This document shows, piece after piece, positions 12,370-20,534 of a stretch of 64,000 nt of DNA. How positions within the stretch are numbered: the first letter of the stretch is position 1; every line of letters starts with the position of its first letter. The translations under genes were made by a program, and so were the position numbers. Under the pieces are notes generated by a model. It was not told the origin of the DNA and ran no database searches. It worked only from the letters and a program-made list of their open reading frames with translations. The stretch comes from Xylanimonas allomyrinae. GTDB taxonomy: Bacteria; Actinomycetota; Actinomycetes; Actinomycetales; Cellulomonadaceae. The stretch is taken from NCBI RefSeq assembly GCF_004135345.1, contig NZ_CP035495.1, positions 1,736,001 through 1,800,000 on the forward strand, written 5' to 3'.

Positions 12370-13880
12370 CGGGCACCTCCCTCGTCGTGTCGTTCCTCGG
12401 TCGCCTCAGGGTCGAACCCCCACGCCTGACGCCAGGCCCGCGAGCGGCTCGCCCGGGTGGGCGCCGTCGCCGCGTCCGTGGCCGGCGGCGCCGGCGGCGA
12501 CTGGCGGACCACCGGGATGGCTCCGGTCAGCGCACGCAGCTTGCCGGTGATCCCGGTCTGCTCGGCCGCTCTGCGCGCCTCCTCCTGCTCGCGCAGCTCG
12601 CGGCGCGTGATGAGGGGCATCGAGCCCGTGACCGTGCGGGCATCGCCTGCGGCGTCCGTCGGCTCCGCGCCCGCGGGCCCGTCCGTCCCGGCGCGCTCAG
12701 CGGAGCCCTGCGTGTCGGCCTGCGCGGGCGGGGCCTCCGGTGCGGCGCGCTCGGCCTCGGCATCCGGTGCGGCCAGGGCGCGCCGACGCGCGCGCCGGCT
12801 CAGCAGCGCGGGACGCTCGGGCTTCTCGGCCTGGGCATCGGGGCCCGCGTCCTGCCTCGCGGACCACGCCGCGGGCGCGCTCGCGGACTCGTCGGGCCCG
12901 CCCTCCGCAGCACCCGGGGCCGGCGCGTCGCCGCGCGACTCCTCGGCCCCCTCGCCGGTGTCCTTGGCGCGGTGCCTGCGCCCGCGCATCCGCCTGCCGG
13001 TCGCCACCGGAGGGTCCGCCTCGTCCGCAGCCGACGCCGTCGGCACGTCCCAAGGTCCGGTGTCGCCGACGCCGTCGGCGACGTCGTCGCCGGTGGAGCC
13101 GGCGTCGCCGGTGGCACCCGTGTCACCTGTGGCACCTGTGGCACCCGTGGCACCCGTGGCACCCGTGGCACCGGGCATGCTGCCGGCGGTGCCTTCCGCT
13201 GCGCTCCCGGTGCCGTCGCCCGCGGGCCCGGGAACCGCCGGGGCAGGGCTCTTGCGGCGCAGCAGCAGCAGCGCGACCCCGCCGAGCACGAGCACGATGC
13301 CGGCGCCCACGCCCCGCCACAGCCACGGGGTGCCGGCGGTCCGCGGCCAGGTCAGCTCGACGGTCGGGGCGACGGCGTCGTCGCCGACTCCCGCTGCCAG
13401 GAGCGACCACCGCCCCGGGCGGTCGTCCCACCGCAGCGTGGCCGAGCCCTCCCCTGTCGCCTCGACGACCCACATGTCGTTGCCTGCCGGATCTGCTCCC
13501 GGTGTCGGCACGGGCGCTTCCTCGCCCTCGGCGGGCGCGGGGATCTCGGGCACGACGCTCGCCGCGGCGAGCGTCGTCCAGTCGCTCAGGCCGCGGACTC
13601 GCGTGTAGTGGTCGATGCCCACCCAGCCGTCGACGTCGACGTCGCGGCCGATCGCGAGCGTGACCCTCCCGTCGCCGGGCACCCGCGCGGCCACCGTGAC
13701 GTCGGCGCCGACGAGCTCGAGCACGCCCGGGTCGGTCACGACGAGCGTGCCGTCACCCTGGGGGGTCGCCGTGGCGACGACGGAGTCGGGCTCACGCCAG
13801 ACCGTCGCCGACGCGACCCCGAGGCCGGCCGCCACCAAGCCCAGGACGATCAGGGCGGTCCCGAGCAATCTCCGCAGCAC
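12366..13880 (-). CDS. two-pass membrane protein with collagen-like repeats and long disordered tail
   Basis: This is a 504-residue protein not recognised by function. It has an N-terminal hydrophobic segment (about 4-26) and an extracellular beta-rich domain (about 30-185) with the segments VATATPQGDGTLVVTDPGVLE and WVGIDHYTRVRG. A second TM follows (about 190-210, WRGVGAGIVLVLGGVALLLL, then RRKS). A cytoplasmic tail of about 290 Pro/Ala/Glu-rich residues comes next. That tail opens with Gly-Ala-Thr triplets (GATGATGATGATGDTGATG), collagen-like in period, and later has basic patches such as RRMRGRRHRAK. The gene is directly upstream of, and overlaps, the lipoprotein gene. The extracellular domain plus lipoprotein pairing suggests an envelope role, which is inference. 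Confidence 0.7.
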   Translation of the reverse strand: MLRRLLGTALIVLGLVAAGLGVASATVWREPDSVVATATPQGDGTLVVTDPGVLELVGADVTVAARVPGDGRVTLAIGRDVDVDGWVGIDHYTRVRGLSDWTTLAAASVVPEIPAPAEGEEAPVPTPGADPAGNDMWVVEATGEGSATLRWDDRPGRWSLLAAGVGDDAVAPTVELTWPRTAGTPWLWRGVGAGIVLVLGGVALLLLRRKSPAPAVPGPAGDGTGSAAEGTAGSMPGATGATGATGATGATGDTGATGDAGSTGDDVADGVGDTGPWDVPTASAADEADPPVATGRRMRGRRHRAKDTGEGAEESRGDAPAPGAAEGGPDESASAPAAWSARQDAGPDAQAEKPERPALLSRRARRRALAAPDAEAERAAPEAPPAQADTQGSAERAGTDGPAGAEPTDAAGDARTVTGSMPLITRRELREQEEARRAAEQTGITGKLRALTGAIPVVRQSPPAPPATDAATAPTRASRSRAWRQAWGFDPEATEERHDEGGAR

Positions 13881-14170
13881 CGAGGACTTCCTTCCGGTTG
13901 GCTCGCACGAACGACATCCCAGGATACGGAGTCAGGGCGGGTCCCAGTCCAGGCGGAGGCCGCCGGACGACGCCGTTGCGGCGCAAGAGCGGAATCTGCA
14001 CCACTCCTTCACGCGCAAGAGCCACGTGTCCCACCCTGCCAGTGTGACCCATCAGCCGCGACGGACCCTGGTTTCGTCCGTTATGCACGCCACTGCCCAT
14101 GACGTCGGCCCTGCCTGCCACTATCCTGACGCGAGCGTCTCCCCACCCCCATCCTTTCGGAGGTCCCGCC

Positions 14171-15595
14171 GTGTCCGACGAGCGCACGCTCTTCCCGATC
14201 ACCATGCGCGGCTACGACCGCGCTCAGGTCGAGAACCAGCTCGCACGCCTCGACCAAGCACTCGACGAGGCCCGCCGCCTGGTCGAGGCCTCGGACGGGC
14301 GTGCGATGCACCTCCAGTCCGAGCTCGCCGAGGCGCAGCGCCAGCTGCGCGAGCAGGACCGTCCGTCGTACTCGGGGCTCGGCTCGCGCATCGAGCAGCT
14401 CCTGCGCTCGGCCGAGGAGCAGTCTGCCGACGTGCTGACGCAGGCCAACCAGCAGTCGTCCGACGTCATGGCGCGCGCCAAGCTCGCAGCCGGGCAGGTG
14501 CGCGCACGCGCCGAGTCCGAGGTGTCGGAGCTGCTCGCCTCCGCACGCCGCGAGGCCGAGGAGATCCGCTCGACGACGGGCGCCGAGGCCGAGGGCACGC
14601 TGCTGGCCGCCCAGCGTCGCGCCGAGGAGCTGGTCGGATCGGCCGAGCGCGAGGCCGCGCTCATCGCGAGCACGATCCAGACCGAGGAGTCGGAGCGCCG
14701 AGCGAGCATCGAGCGCGAGCTCGGCGTGCTGCGCTCGACGACGGAGCGCGAGGTCACCGAGCTGCGTCTCGCCGCGGAGCGTGACGCCGCCCAGCTGCGC
14801 GCGCAGGCCGCCGCCGACGCCGCGGCCTTGCGCCAGGAGTCCGAGCGCGAGGCCAACGACCTCCTGGAGTCCACGCGCCGCGAGGCCGCGCGGATCATCG
14901 CCGAGGCCAAGCACCAGGCCACCGAGGCGGCGCACACCGCCGCGACGGAGATCGAGGAGCTGCGCGAGGCCGCACGCAGCGCCCTCGCGGACGCCGAGCT
15001 CGAGATCACCCAGCGCCGCGAGCAGGTCGAGCGCGAGGCCGCCGATCGCCACGAGGTCGCCAAGGCGGAGACCGACCGGCTCGTCCGGACCGCCGAGGAG
15101 CACGCCGCCGAGGCCGAGAAGCGCGTCGCCGTCGCCCTGCAGCAGGCCGAGAAGGTGCGCACCGAGTCGGACCAGTACGTCAAGGACCTGGTGGGCGAGT
15201 CACGCCGCACCGCCGACCGCATCGTCTCCGAGGCGCGGGCGTTCGCCGAGCAGACGGTCAACGATGCGCGCGCCGAGGCCGAGGCTCACCGCGGAGCGGC
15301 GCAGCGCCAGTTCGAGGACCTCTCGCGCAAGCAGGAGTCGATCAACACCTACCTCGACGAGCTGCGCGGGCTGCTCGGGACGGAGAAGGACGAGTCGGCC
15401 CCGTCGGTTCCCGTCGCGACGGTCGCCGCGCCCTCGTCGCGCCGGTCGGCCGGCCGCACCCCCGCCGAGCCCTCTCGCGCGACGACGCCGGCCGAGTCGA
15501 CCCCGACCGGTCAGGACGCGACGACGGTCGCGCCGGACGCACCGGGATCGGAGCCCACGGCACAGGACGCAGCCGAGGAGGCGTCGCCGGCCTGA
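14171..15595 (+). CDS. DivIVA/Scy-like coiled-coil cell-pole protein
   Basis: The GTG start follows a good Shine-Dalgarno (CGGAGGTCC) and gives 474 residues. The N-terminus FPITMRGYDRAQVENQL is the DivIVA-family membrane-binding and dimerisation signature. Residues 25-405 are almost uninterrupted heptad coiled coil rich in Glu, Ala and Arg (repeated AxREAxx blocks). A Pro/Ser/Thr/Ala-rich disordered tail (about 410-474) ends the protein. It is longer than Wag31/DivIVA (about 260-400) and resembles the long polar scaffold proteins (Scy/FilP type) that organise tip growth or septum placement in Actinobacteria. Which of these it is cannot be decided from sequence alone. Confidence 0.8.
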   Translation: MSDERTLFPITMRGYDRAQVENQLARLDQALDEARRLVEASDGRAMHLQSELAEAQRQLREQDRPSYSGLGSRIEQLLRSAEEQSADVLTQANQQSSDVMARAKLAAGQVRARAESEVSELLASARREAEEIRSTTGAEAEGTLLAAQRRAEELVGSAEREAALIASTIQTEESERRASIERELGVLRSTTEREVTELRLAAERDAAQLRAQAAADAAALRQESEREANDLLESTRREAARIIAEAKHQATEAAHTAATEIEELREAARSALADAELEITQRREQVEREAADRHEVAKAETDRLVRTAEEHAAEAEKRVAVALQQAEKVRTESDQYVKDLVGESRRTADRIVSEARAFAEQTVNDARAEAEAHRGAAQRQFEDLSRKQESINTYLDELRGLLGTEKDESAPSVPVATVAAPSSRRSAGRTPAEPSRATTPAESTPTGQDATTVAPDAPGSEPTAQDAAEEASPA

Positions 15596-15626
15596 CCGGG
15601 ACGGTCCGGCCGCGCCGGCGATCCCG

Positions 15627-16430
15627 TCAGCGGCGCCCGCGCACCACGCGGCGGTGCAGCAGCGCCAGCGCCGCCGCGACCGTGCGCGGGTCCTCCAGCG
15701 GGCTCAGGTGCCCCGCACCGGGGACGACGGTCAGCGCTGCATCCTTTGCCGCCTGGACCATGTGCTCGGCGTCCGTCAGGGGCGTCACCGCATCCTCCGC
15801 ACCGACGACGACCGCGACGGGCCCGGCGAACCGTTCGAGCACCGCAGTGCGGTCGGGGCGGTTCGCCATGGTGCGCAATGCCCAGGCGAGGCCACGCGGC
15901 GCCTGCGAGTGCACCCACGCGTCGAGGGTCGGCAGAAGCTGGCGCCGCACGCGCAGGCTCGTCTCGCCCAAGAGCTGCGACGGGAGCGCGAGCACCGGCT
16001 GGAGCGACTGCCCCATCTCCATCTCGCGCGCGATGCGCAACCGGTTGGACCGCGCCTGCGGCGCGTCGGCCGTGGACTTGGTGTCGACGAGCCCGAGGCC
16101 CGAGACGAACCCGGGGTGCCGGTCGGTCAGGGCGAGCGCCGCATATCCGCCCATGGACAGGCCGACGACGACGGCGTTGGCGATGCCCGCGTTCTGGAGC
16201 GTGTGGTAGACGGCGTCGGCCACCAGATCCATGCTGGCTGCGATGCCGCCGGACTCGCTGTACCCCTGCCCGGGGAGGTCGACCGCGACGGCGCGCAGGT
16301 TCGCCGGGAGTGCCTCCGCCGCGGGAATCCACACGCGGTGGTCCAGCGGGAACGCGTGGATCAGCACGATCGGCACGCCGCCGCCGTCGTGAAGCTCGTG
16401 CAGTGCCAGGGTTGGCAGCGAGGTCATCAT
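15627..16430 (-). CDS. alpha/beta hydrolase
   Basis: The 267-residue cytoplasmic protein has the classic fold markers: IVLIHAFPLDHRVW with the oxyanion-hole HAFP segment, the nucleophile elbow GLSMGG, the acid Asp in VVVGAEDAVTP, and the catalytic His in VPGAGHLSPLEDP. This matches the 3-oxoadipate enol-lactonase/bromoperoxidase-like branch, but the substrate is unknown. It converges with the DivIVA-like gene and lies 57 bp downstream of another hydrolase gene on the same strand, with which it could be co-transcribed. Confidence 0.82.
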   Translation of the reverse strand: MMTSLPTLALHELHDGGGVPIVLIHAFPLDHRVWIPAAEALPANLRAVAVDLPGQGYSESGGIAASMDLVADAVYHTLQNAGIANAVVVGLSMGGYAALALTDRHPGFVSGLGLVDTKSTADAPQARSNRLRIAREMEMGQSLQPVLALPSQLLGETSLRVRRQLLPTLDAWVHSQAPRGLAWALRTMANRPDRTAVLERFAGPVAVVVGAEDAVTPLTDAEHMVQAAKDAALTVVPGAGHLSPLEDPRTVAAALALLHRRVVRGRR

Positions 16431-16487
16431 CGCCCTCCGTCGGGTCGTGTCCGGTCTGTAGTCATTTGAGGCATCGGCGGCGGTCTG

Positions 16488-17216
16488 TCAAGTGCTGGTC
16501 TCACCGTCCCACGTCACGGGCAAAGTCGCCTGGCCAGGAGTCACGTGCGACACGATCTCATCCAGCACACGTCGCACCGCGGGCTCGCCCACCCAGAGGT
16601 GCTTCGCGCCGTCGACGCCGATCACCTCGGCCTGCGGTACGCGCGCGAACCGCTCGCGTGCCTCTGCGGGCCGCAGGTAGTCGTCGTGCTCGGGCACGAG
16701 CACGACGAGCGGGCGACCGAAGTCCGCCCACCGGTCGAGATCGGCGTCGGTCGCGCGCCGCAGCGGGGGCGACAGCAGGATCGCGCCCTCGATGCTCGGA
16801 TCGGCGCCATGCTGGAGGATCAGCTCGGTGCCGAAGGACCAGCCCACGGCCCAGCGCCGCGGCAGGCCGTGAAACTGCGCGTACTCGTACGCGGCCGCGA
16901 CGTCGAACCGCTCGGCGGCGCCGCCGTCGAACGTTCCCTCGGAGGTGCCCCGCGGCGAGGCGGTGCCACGCGTGTTGAAGCGGAGCACCGCGAGGTCGGC
17001 CAGCGCGGGCAGCCGCCACGCGGCCTTGCGGAAGACGTGCGAGTCCATGAAGCCGCCGTGCGTGGGCAGCGGGTGGAAGGTGACCAGGGTCGCCGCCGGG
17101 TCGACGTCGACGGGCCGCGCCAGCTCGCCGACGAGAGTCAGGCCGTCGGCCGTGTGCAGCTCGATCTCCTCGCGCAGGGCGGGGAGGACGGTGAGCGAGC
17201 GGATCTGATGCACCAC
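16488..17216 (-). CDS. alpha/beta hydrolase (dienelactone-hydrolase-like)
   Basis: The 242-residue product reads LVTFHPLPTHGGFMDS near the oxyanion hole, GWSFG at the nucleophile elbow, VPEHDDYLRP for the acid and GAKHLWVG for the catalytic His. The compact form without a cap and the HPLPxHGG sequence are typical of a conserved actinobacterial alpha/beta family of unknown substrate. It lacks a signal peptide. It is the first gene of a possible two-gene unit with the hydrolase that follows it. Confidence 0.8.
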   Translation of the reverse strand: MVHQIRSLTVLPALREEIELHTADGLTLVGELARPVDVDPAATLVTFHPLPTHGGFMDSHVFRKAAWRLPALADLAVLRFNTRGTASPRGTSEGTFDGGAAERFDVAAAYEYAQFHGLPRRWAVGWSFGTELILQHGADPSIEGAILLSPPLRRATDADLDRWADFGRPLVVLVPEHDDYLRPAEARERFARVPQAEVIGVDGAKHLWVGEPAVRRVLDEIVSHVTPGQATLPVTWDGETST

Positions 17217-17248
17217 GCGTCAGAGCCTAGTCGGCCGAACAGGAGCGA

Positions 17249-17548
17249 TCAGCGCAAACGCGAGCGGCGGTCCCAACAGCTGCGGTGCCAGTGGCGACGG
17301 GCGTCGAGGCCCGCCGCCTCTCCTCCGATGGCGTCGCGCGACCACGCCACGACGTGCGCCGTGCCGGGCGCGATCTCCTGCTGGCAGCCCGGGCACCGGT
17401 AGGTCTTGTCTGCTCCCCGGACCGGGCGGACCGTCCACTCGCCGTCGTCGGCCGACACGTGCCTGACGCCACCGAGCGCGCGGTCCAGGTCGACCGGGAC
17501 GTGCTCGGCACCGTACGGGCGTCGCGAGGATCGGCGAGAAGACGGCAT
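17249..17548 (-). CDS. small conserved zinc-ribbon-like protein
   Basis: The 99-residue basic protein carries CPGC near residue 53 and a later RHWHRSCW segment, which together could bind one zinc (CxxC plus His/Cys). The pattern KTYRCPGCQQEIAPGTAHVVAW is widespread in actinobacteria in proteins often mislabelled ATP/GTP-binding; no P-loop is present here. It is divergent from the FKBP gene, sharing an 86-bp promoter region. Function unknown. Confidence 0.7.
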   Translation of the reverse strand: MPSSRRSSRRPYGAEHVPVDLDRALGGVRHVSADDGEWTVRPVRGADKTYRCPGCQQEIAPGTAHVVAWSRDAIGGEAAGLDARRHWHRSCWDRRSRLR

Positions 17549-17634
17549 ACCCCTATTCTTCCCTGACTTCTCACGGGTCGTCCGGTTGCGGCCGTTAGCA
17601 TGGCTCGCGACTCCTCACTGCTAAGGACCTTCCC

Positions 17635-18594
17635 GTGAACCTCCGCATCACCGCGGGCGCCGCCGCGCTCGCTCTCTCAGCCGCCCTTGCCCTGACGGGC
17701 TGCGCATCCGGCGACAACGACGGGTCGACAGACGCCACGGCGTCGTCGTCGACGCCTGCGGCCGACGACCCCACTCCCACCGCGCAGGACGTCGCCGCCC
17801 TCGCCGCGGTTCGCGTCAAGGGAGACGCCGGCGCCGAGCCCACGCTCGAGTTCGACGCGCCGCTGTCGGTCTCCGTTCCGACGACCCGCCTGGTCGACAA
17901 GGGCGACGGCGAGGCGCTGCGCGAGGGGGCGAAGCTCGAGCTGCACTACGTGATCTTCAACGCCGACGGCTCGCGGGCAGGCTCGACGTGGAAGGAGGGC
18001 ACCAACACGCCCGAGGCCGTCACGCTGGGCGACCCGAACCTTGGCGCCATCAACGACACGCTCAAGGGGGCCAACGTCGGCGCACGCGCCCTGGTGGCCA
18101 ACCCGTCCGCACAGCAGGACGGCTCGACGACGACGATGCTCATGCTCCTCGAGGTCGCAACCCAGGGCGAGTGGCGCGCCGAGGGCGAACCGGTGACGCC
18201 GCCTGAGGGGCTCCCGACCGTCACGCTCGGCGAGCACGGCAAGCCGTCCATCGACATCCCGGAGGGCTTCGAGCCGTCAGGCGACCTCGTCGCCCAGACC
18301 CTCATCAAGGGGGCCGGTCCGGAGGTGACGTCCGCTCAGACCCTCACGGTGCACTACACGGGCTGGCTGACCGACGGTACTCAGTTCGACTCGTCGTGGG
18401 ACAAGCAGGTGCCGGCGACCTTCTCGCTGCAGCAGGTCATCCCGGGCTGGACCGAGGGGCTGGCCGGGCAGACCGTCGGCAGCCAGGTGCTTCTCGTCGT
18501 GCCCGCCGACAAGGGATACGGCGCCGAAGGCAAGGGTTCGATCCCCGGCGGGGCGACGCTCATCTTCGTCGTCGACATCCTCGCCGCGCAGTGA
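17635..18594 (+). CDS. FKBP-type peptidyl-prolyl isomerase lipoprotein
   Basis: The protein has 319 residues with a GTG start after TAAGGACC. The lipobox LTGC (Cys23) marks it as a membrane-anchored exported lipoprotein. Residues 80-180 form a degenerate FKBP-like domain. Residues 205-319 form a canonical one with VHYTGWLTDGTQFDSSW, the VIPGWTEGL active-site strand, GYG and IPGGATLIFVVDIL. It should catalyse prolyl isomerisation or assist folding of secreted proteins outside the membrane. A TAGCAT at 17596-17601 is a plausible -10. A clear terminator follows, so it is monocistronic. Confidence 0.9.
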   Translation: MNLRITAGAAALALSAALALTGCASGDNDGSTDATASSSTPAADDPTPTAQDVAALAAVRVKGDAGAEPTLEFDAPLSVSVPTTRLVDKGDGEALREGAKLELHYVIFNADGSRAGSTWKEGTNTPEAVTLGDPNLGAINDTLKGANVGARALVANPSAQQDGSTTTMLMLLEVATQGEWRAEGEPVTPPEGLPTVTLGEHGKPSIDIPEGFEPSGDLVAQTLIKGAGPEVTSAQTLTVHYTGWLTDGTQFDSSWDKQVPATFSLQQVIPGWTEGLAGQTVGSQVLLVVPADKGYGAEGKGSIPGGATLIFVVDILAAQ

Positions 18595-18614
18595 GGCACT
18601 GACCGCAGAGCGAC

Positions 18615-18648
18615 GCGAGGCCGCCCCCCCGACCGGGGGCGGCCTCGC
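18615..18648 (+). terminator. hairpin after the FKBP lipoprotein gene
   Basis: Perfect 14-bp arms (18615-18628 and 18635-18648, GCGAGGCCGCCCCC and its complement) enclose a six-base loop, 20 bp past the stop codon. Confidence 0.85.
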
Positions 18649-18960
18649 GCATGTGGAGCCCGCGGCGCAAATCGGCAGACACCGGGATGCCTCGCATCGT
18701 GAGCACCGGATGAAGCGTGTTCACGGTGCGGCCCAGGATTTGGCTCCGGTATTCGTAGTTCTTCGGACGAACGACACCATGCGCCAGTGACCGGCGCGAT
18801 CTGGTGGCTCTTCACCGCGACCTCCCCCACCCGCCATTTCTATCGCAGGTCGCGCCCGCTTCGGCGCCAATCTCCCGGTCAGCGTCCTGCCCAGAAGGTC
18901 ATCGACGGGCAATTGTGCGCGTTCCGCAGGGGAATCTCATCGACGACGGCCCCGCAACGC
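18649..18960. other. intergenic region without a recognisable gene
   Basis: About 310 bp between the FKBP terminator and the lsr2 promoter. Short open frames exist, but none has a ribosome binding site or recognisable protein character. The DNA is slightly less GC-rich than its neighbours, which fits a regulatory leader for lsr2. Confidence 0.4.
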
Positions 18961-18997
18961 TTGCATCTTCTCAAAGCGCGCGATTAGTCTCATTGGC
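18961..18997 (+). promoter_or_regulatory. predicted promoter of a leaderless lsr2 mRNA
   Basis: TTGCAT (18961-18966) and TAGTCT (18985-18990) are 18 bases apart and resemble -35 and -10 elements. The ATG of lsr2 is only seven bases past the -10, and no Shine-Dalgarno lies between. Transcription would therefore start at the initiation codon. Confidence 0.5.
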
Positions 18998-19321
18998 ATG
19001 GCACAGAGAACTATCGTCGAAACCTACTCGGACATCTCCGGAGCACCGGAGGCGGTCACAGTCAGCTTCGCTTTCGAGAACGCCGCCTACAGCATTGACC
19101 TGACCCACACGGAACGCGAGGACTTCGTGCGGGCCATCGCCGCATACACGGCCGCCGCACGCAAGACGGCGGGTGCCCGATCGGCGCGCGGCGCCGGAAC
19201 GCGCCCGGCGTCCCGCGCCGACCTCGACGCGATTCGGGAGTGGGCACGGGCCAACGGTCACACGGTCGCCGACCGGGGCCGGATCCCGGGCGCGGTGCTC
19301 GCCGCGTACGAGGCTCGCTGA
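18998..19321 (+). CDS. lsr2: Lsr2 nucleoid-associated xenogeneic silencer
   Basis: The 107-residue product has the N-terminal beta-rich dimerisation/oligomerisation domain (TIVETYSDISGAPEAVTVSFAFENAAYSIDL) and an Ala/Arg-rich linker. The C-terminal AT-hook-like DNA-binding domain ends in IREWARANGHTVADRGRIP, where the RGR loop inserts into the minor groove of AT-rich DNA. Lsr2 is the actinobacterial counterpart of H-NS and bridges DNA to silence acquired genes. Its presence is pertinent here because much of the window from 21 kb on is accessory DNA. Confidence 0.93.
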   Translation: MAQRTIVETYSDISGAPEAVTVSFAFENAAYSIDLTHTEREDFVRAIAAYTAAARKTAGARSARGAGTRPASRADLDAIREWARANGHTVADRGRIPGAVLAAYEAR

Positions 19322-19355
19322 CCCGAACCGCGACGCGCCGCCCGGCGCGCCAGGT

Positions 19356-19378
19356 CAGGAGGCACGGAGCGCCTCCTG
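19356..19378 (+). terminator. small hairpin after lsr2
   Basis: CAGGAGGC and GCCTCCTG form a perfect 8-bp stem with a seven-base loop, 34 bp after the lsr2 stop and directly before the first Zur-like box. It may terminate lsr2. Confidence 0.5.
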
Positions 19379-19379
19379 C

Positions 19380-19394
19380 TAAGAATGATTCTCA
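19380..19394 (+). promoter_or_regulatory. Zur-box-like palindrome 1
   Basis: TAAGAATGATTCTCA is a near-perfect palindrome matching the actinobacterial Zur consensus TGAAAATGATTTTCA at most positions. It lies 22 bp upstream of a second copy and precedes a zinc-binding-protein gene, so zinc-dependent repression is expected. Confidence 0.75.
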
Positions 19395-19401
19395 TTGCAG
19401 G

Positions 19402-19416
19402 TGAGGATCATTCTCA
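19402..19416 (+). promoter_or_regulatory. Zur-box-like palindrome 2, overlapping the start site
   Basis: TGAGGATCATTCTCA has a TGAG/CTCA outer pair and an ATCAT core. It overlaps the Shine-Dalgarno AGGTGAGG and ends on the A of the proposed ATG. Bound Zur would cover the start region of the znuA-like gene. The 22-bp centre-to-centre spacing places both boxes two helical turns apart. Confidence 0.75.
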
Positions 19417-20534
19417 TGATCAAACGTCGTCACCTCCTCGTCGCCGCAGCCGCACTGCCCGTCGCGCTCGTCACGACGGCCCTGACCCTCGGCACCACCG
19501 ACCCGGCACCCTCCCCCGAAGGCACGGCGCGCCCCCGGGTCGTCACGTCGTTCTACCCCTTGCAGTTCGTGGCGGAGCGGGTCGCCGGTGACCTCGCCGA
19601 CGTCGACAACCTGACCCCGCCCGCAGCGGACCCCCACCACCTCGAGCTCTCCATGGCGCGCGTGCGCGACGTGGGGGCCGCAGACGTCGTCGTGACCCTC
19701 AGCGGGTTCATGCACGCCGTCGACGCCGCCGTCGAGACCCAGCAGCCGGGCCGCGTCGTCGACGCCGCAACGATCGTCGACCTGCTGCCCGCCTCCGTGA
19801 CCGGCGGACACACTCACGACGACGGCGTCTGCCCCCACGACCACTCGCACGACGGGCACTCGCACGACCACGGGCACGCCACGCACGAACACGGGCACTC
19901 GCACGACGGGCACTCGCACGAACACGGGCACGGGCACGGGCACGACCACTCGCACGACGGGCACTCGCACGACCACCACGGGCAGGACCACGCGCACGAG
20001 ATGGGGGGCGACGACCCGCACTTCTGGCTCGACCCGACGCGCCTGGCGCAGCTCGCGCAGCCCGTCGCGGCGGCGCTCGCCGACGTCGACCCCGAGAACG
20101 CCGCGACCTTCCACGCCAACGCGGCAGCGCTCGAGCAGGATCTCGCCGCGCTCGACGTCGAGTTCGCCGAGGCGCTCGCCCCGTTCGCCGGTGCGACGCT
20201 CGTGACCAACCACACCGCGTTCGGCTACCTCGCCCAGCGATTCGGCCTGCACCAGGTCGGCATCACCGGGCTCGACCACGGCATCGAGCCGTCGCCCGCA
20301 CGCCTGCGCGAGATCAGCGACATCGTGCGCGCTCACGACGTCGGAACCCTCTTCTACGAGACGCTGTCCAGCCCCCGCGTCGTGCGCACTCTCGCCGACG
20401 ACCTGGGCATCGAGGCTCGCCTGATCGACACGCTCGAAGGCCTGACGACGCAGAACGCCGCGGCGGGCGAGGACTTCCTCTCGATCATGCGCAGCAACCT
20501 CGCGGCGCTCACCGAGGGGCTCGTCGCACCGTGA
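19416..20534 (+). CDS. znuA: zinc ABC transporter substrate-binding protein (ZnuA-like) with long His-rich loop
   Basis: The 372-residue product is a cluster A-I metal-binding protein. It has an N-terminal signal sequence (IKRRHLLVAAAALPVALVTTAL), apparently without a lipobox Cys. Predicted zinc ligands are His in DPHHLELS, His in DDPHFWLDP, His in TNHTAFGYL and an acidic residue near LFYETLSS. Between the first two lies a loop of about 60 residues with some 30 His (repeats of HSHDGHSHDHGH), a zinc-chelating loop typical of ZnuA. The ATG at 19416 is supported by AGGTGAGG; TTG at 19395 and GTG at 19401 are alternatives. No znuB or znuC follows, so the transporter partners must be elsewhere. 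Two Zur-like boxes indicate zinc-starvation induction. Confidence 0.9.
   Translation: MIKRRHLLVAAAALPVALVTTALTLGTTDPAPSPEGTARPRVVTSFYPLQFVAERVAGDLADVDNLTPPAADPHHLELSMARVRDVGAADVVVTLSGFMHAVDAAVETQQPGRVVDAATIVDLLPASVTGGHTHDDGVCPHDHSHDGHSHDHGHATHEHGHSHDGHSHEHGHGHGHDHSHDGHSHDHHGQDHAHEMGGDDPHFWLDPTRLAQLAQPVAAALADVDPENAATFHANAAALEQDLAALDVEFAEALAPFAGATLVTNHTAFGYLAQRFGLHQVGITGLDHGIEPSPARLREISDIVRAHDVGTLFYETLSSPRVVRTLADDLGIEARLIDTLEGLTTQNAAAGEDFLSIMRSNLAALTEGLVAP

Noticed and set aside
13090-13180. 9-bp GGCACCCGT-like tandem repeat as a possible regulatory satellite
   Set aside because: It lies in the coding frame of the minus-strand membrane protein and encodes the Gly-Ala-Thr triplets.
19815-20000. 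Array of short repeats resembling a CRISPR (CACTCGCACGACGGG-like units)
   Set aside because: The repeats are in frame within znuA and encode the His/Asp-rich loop; unit lengths vary and there are no unique spacers.
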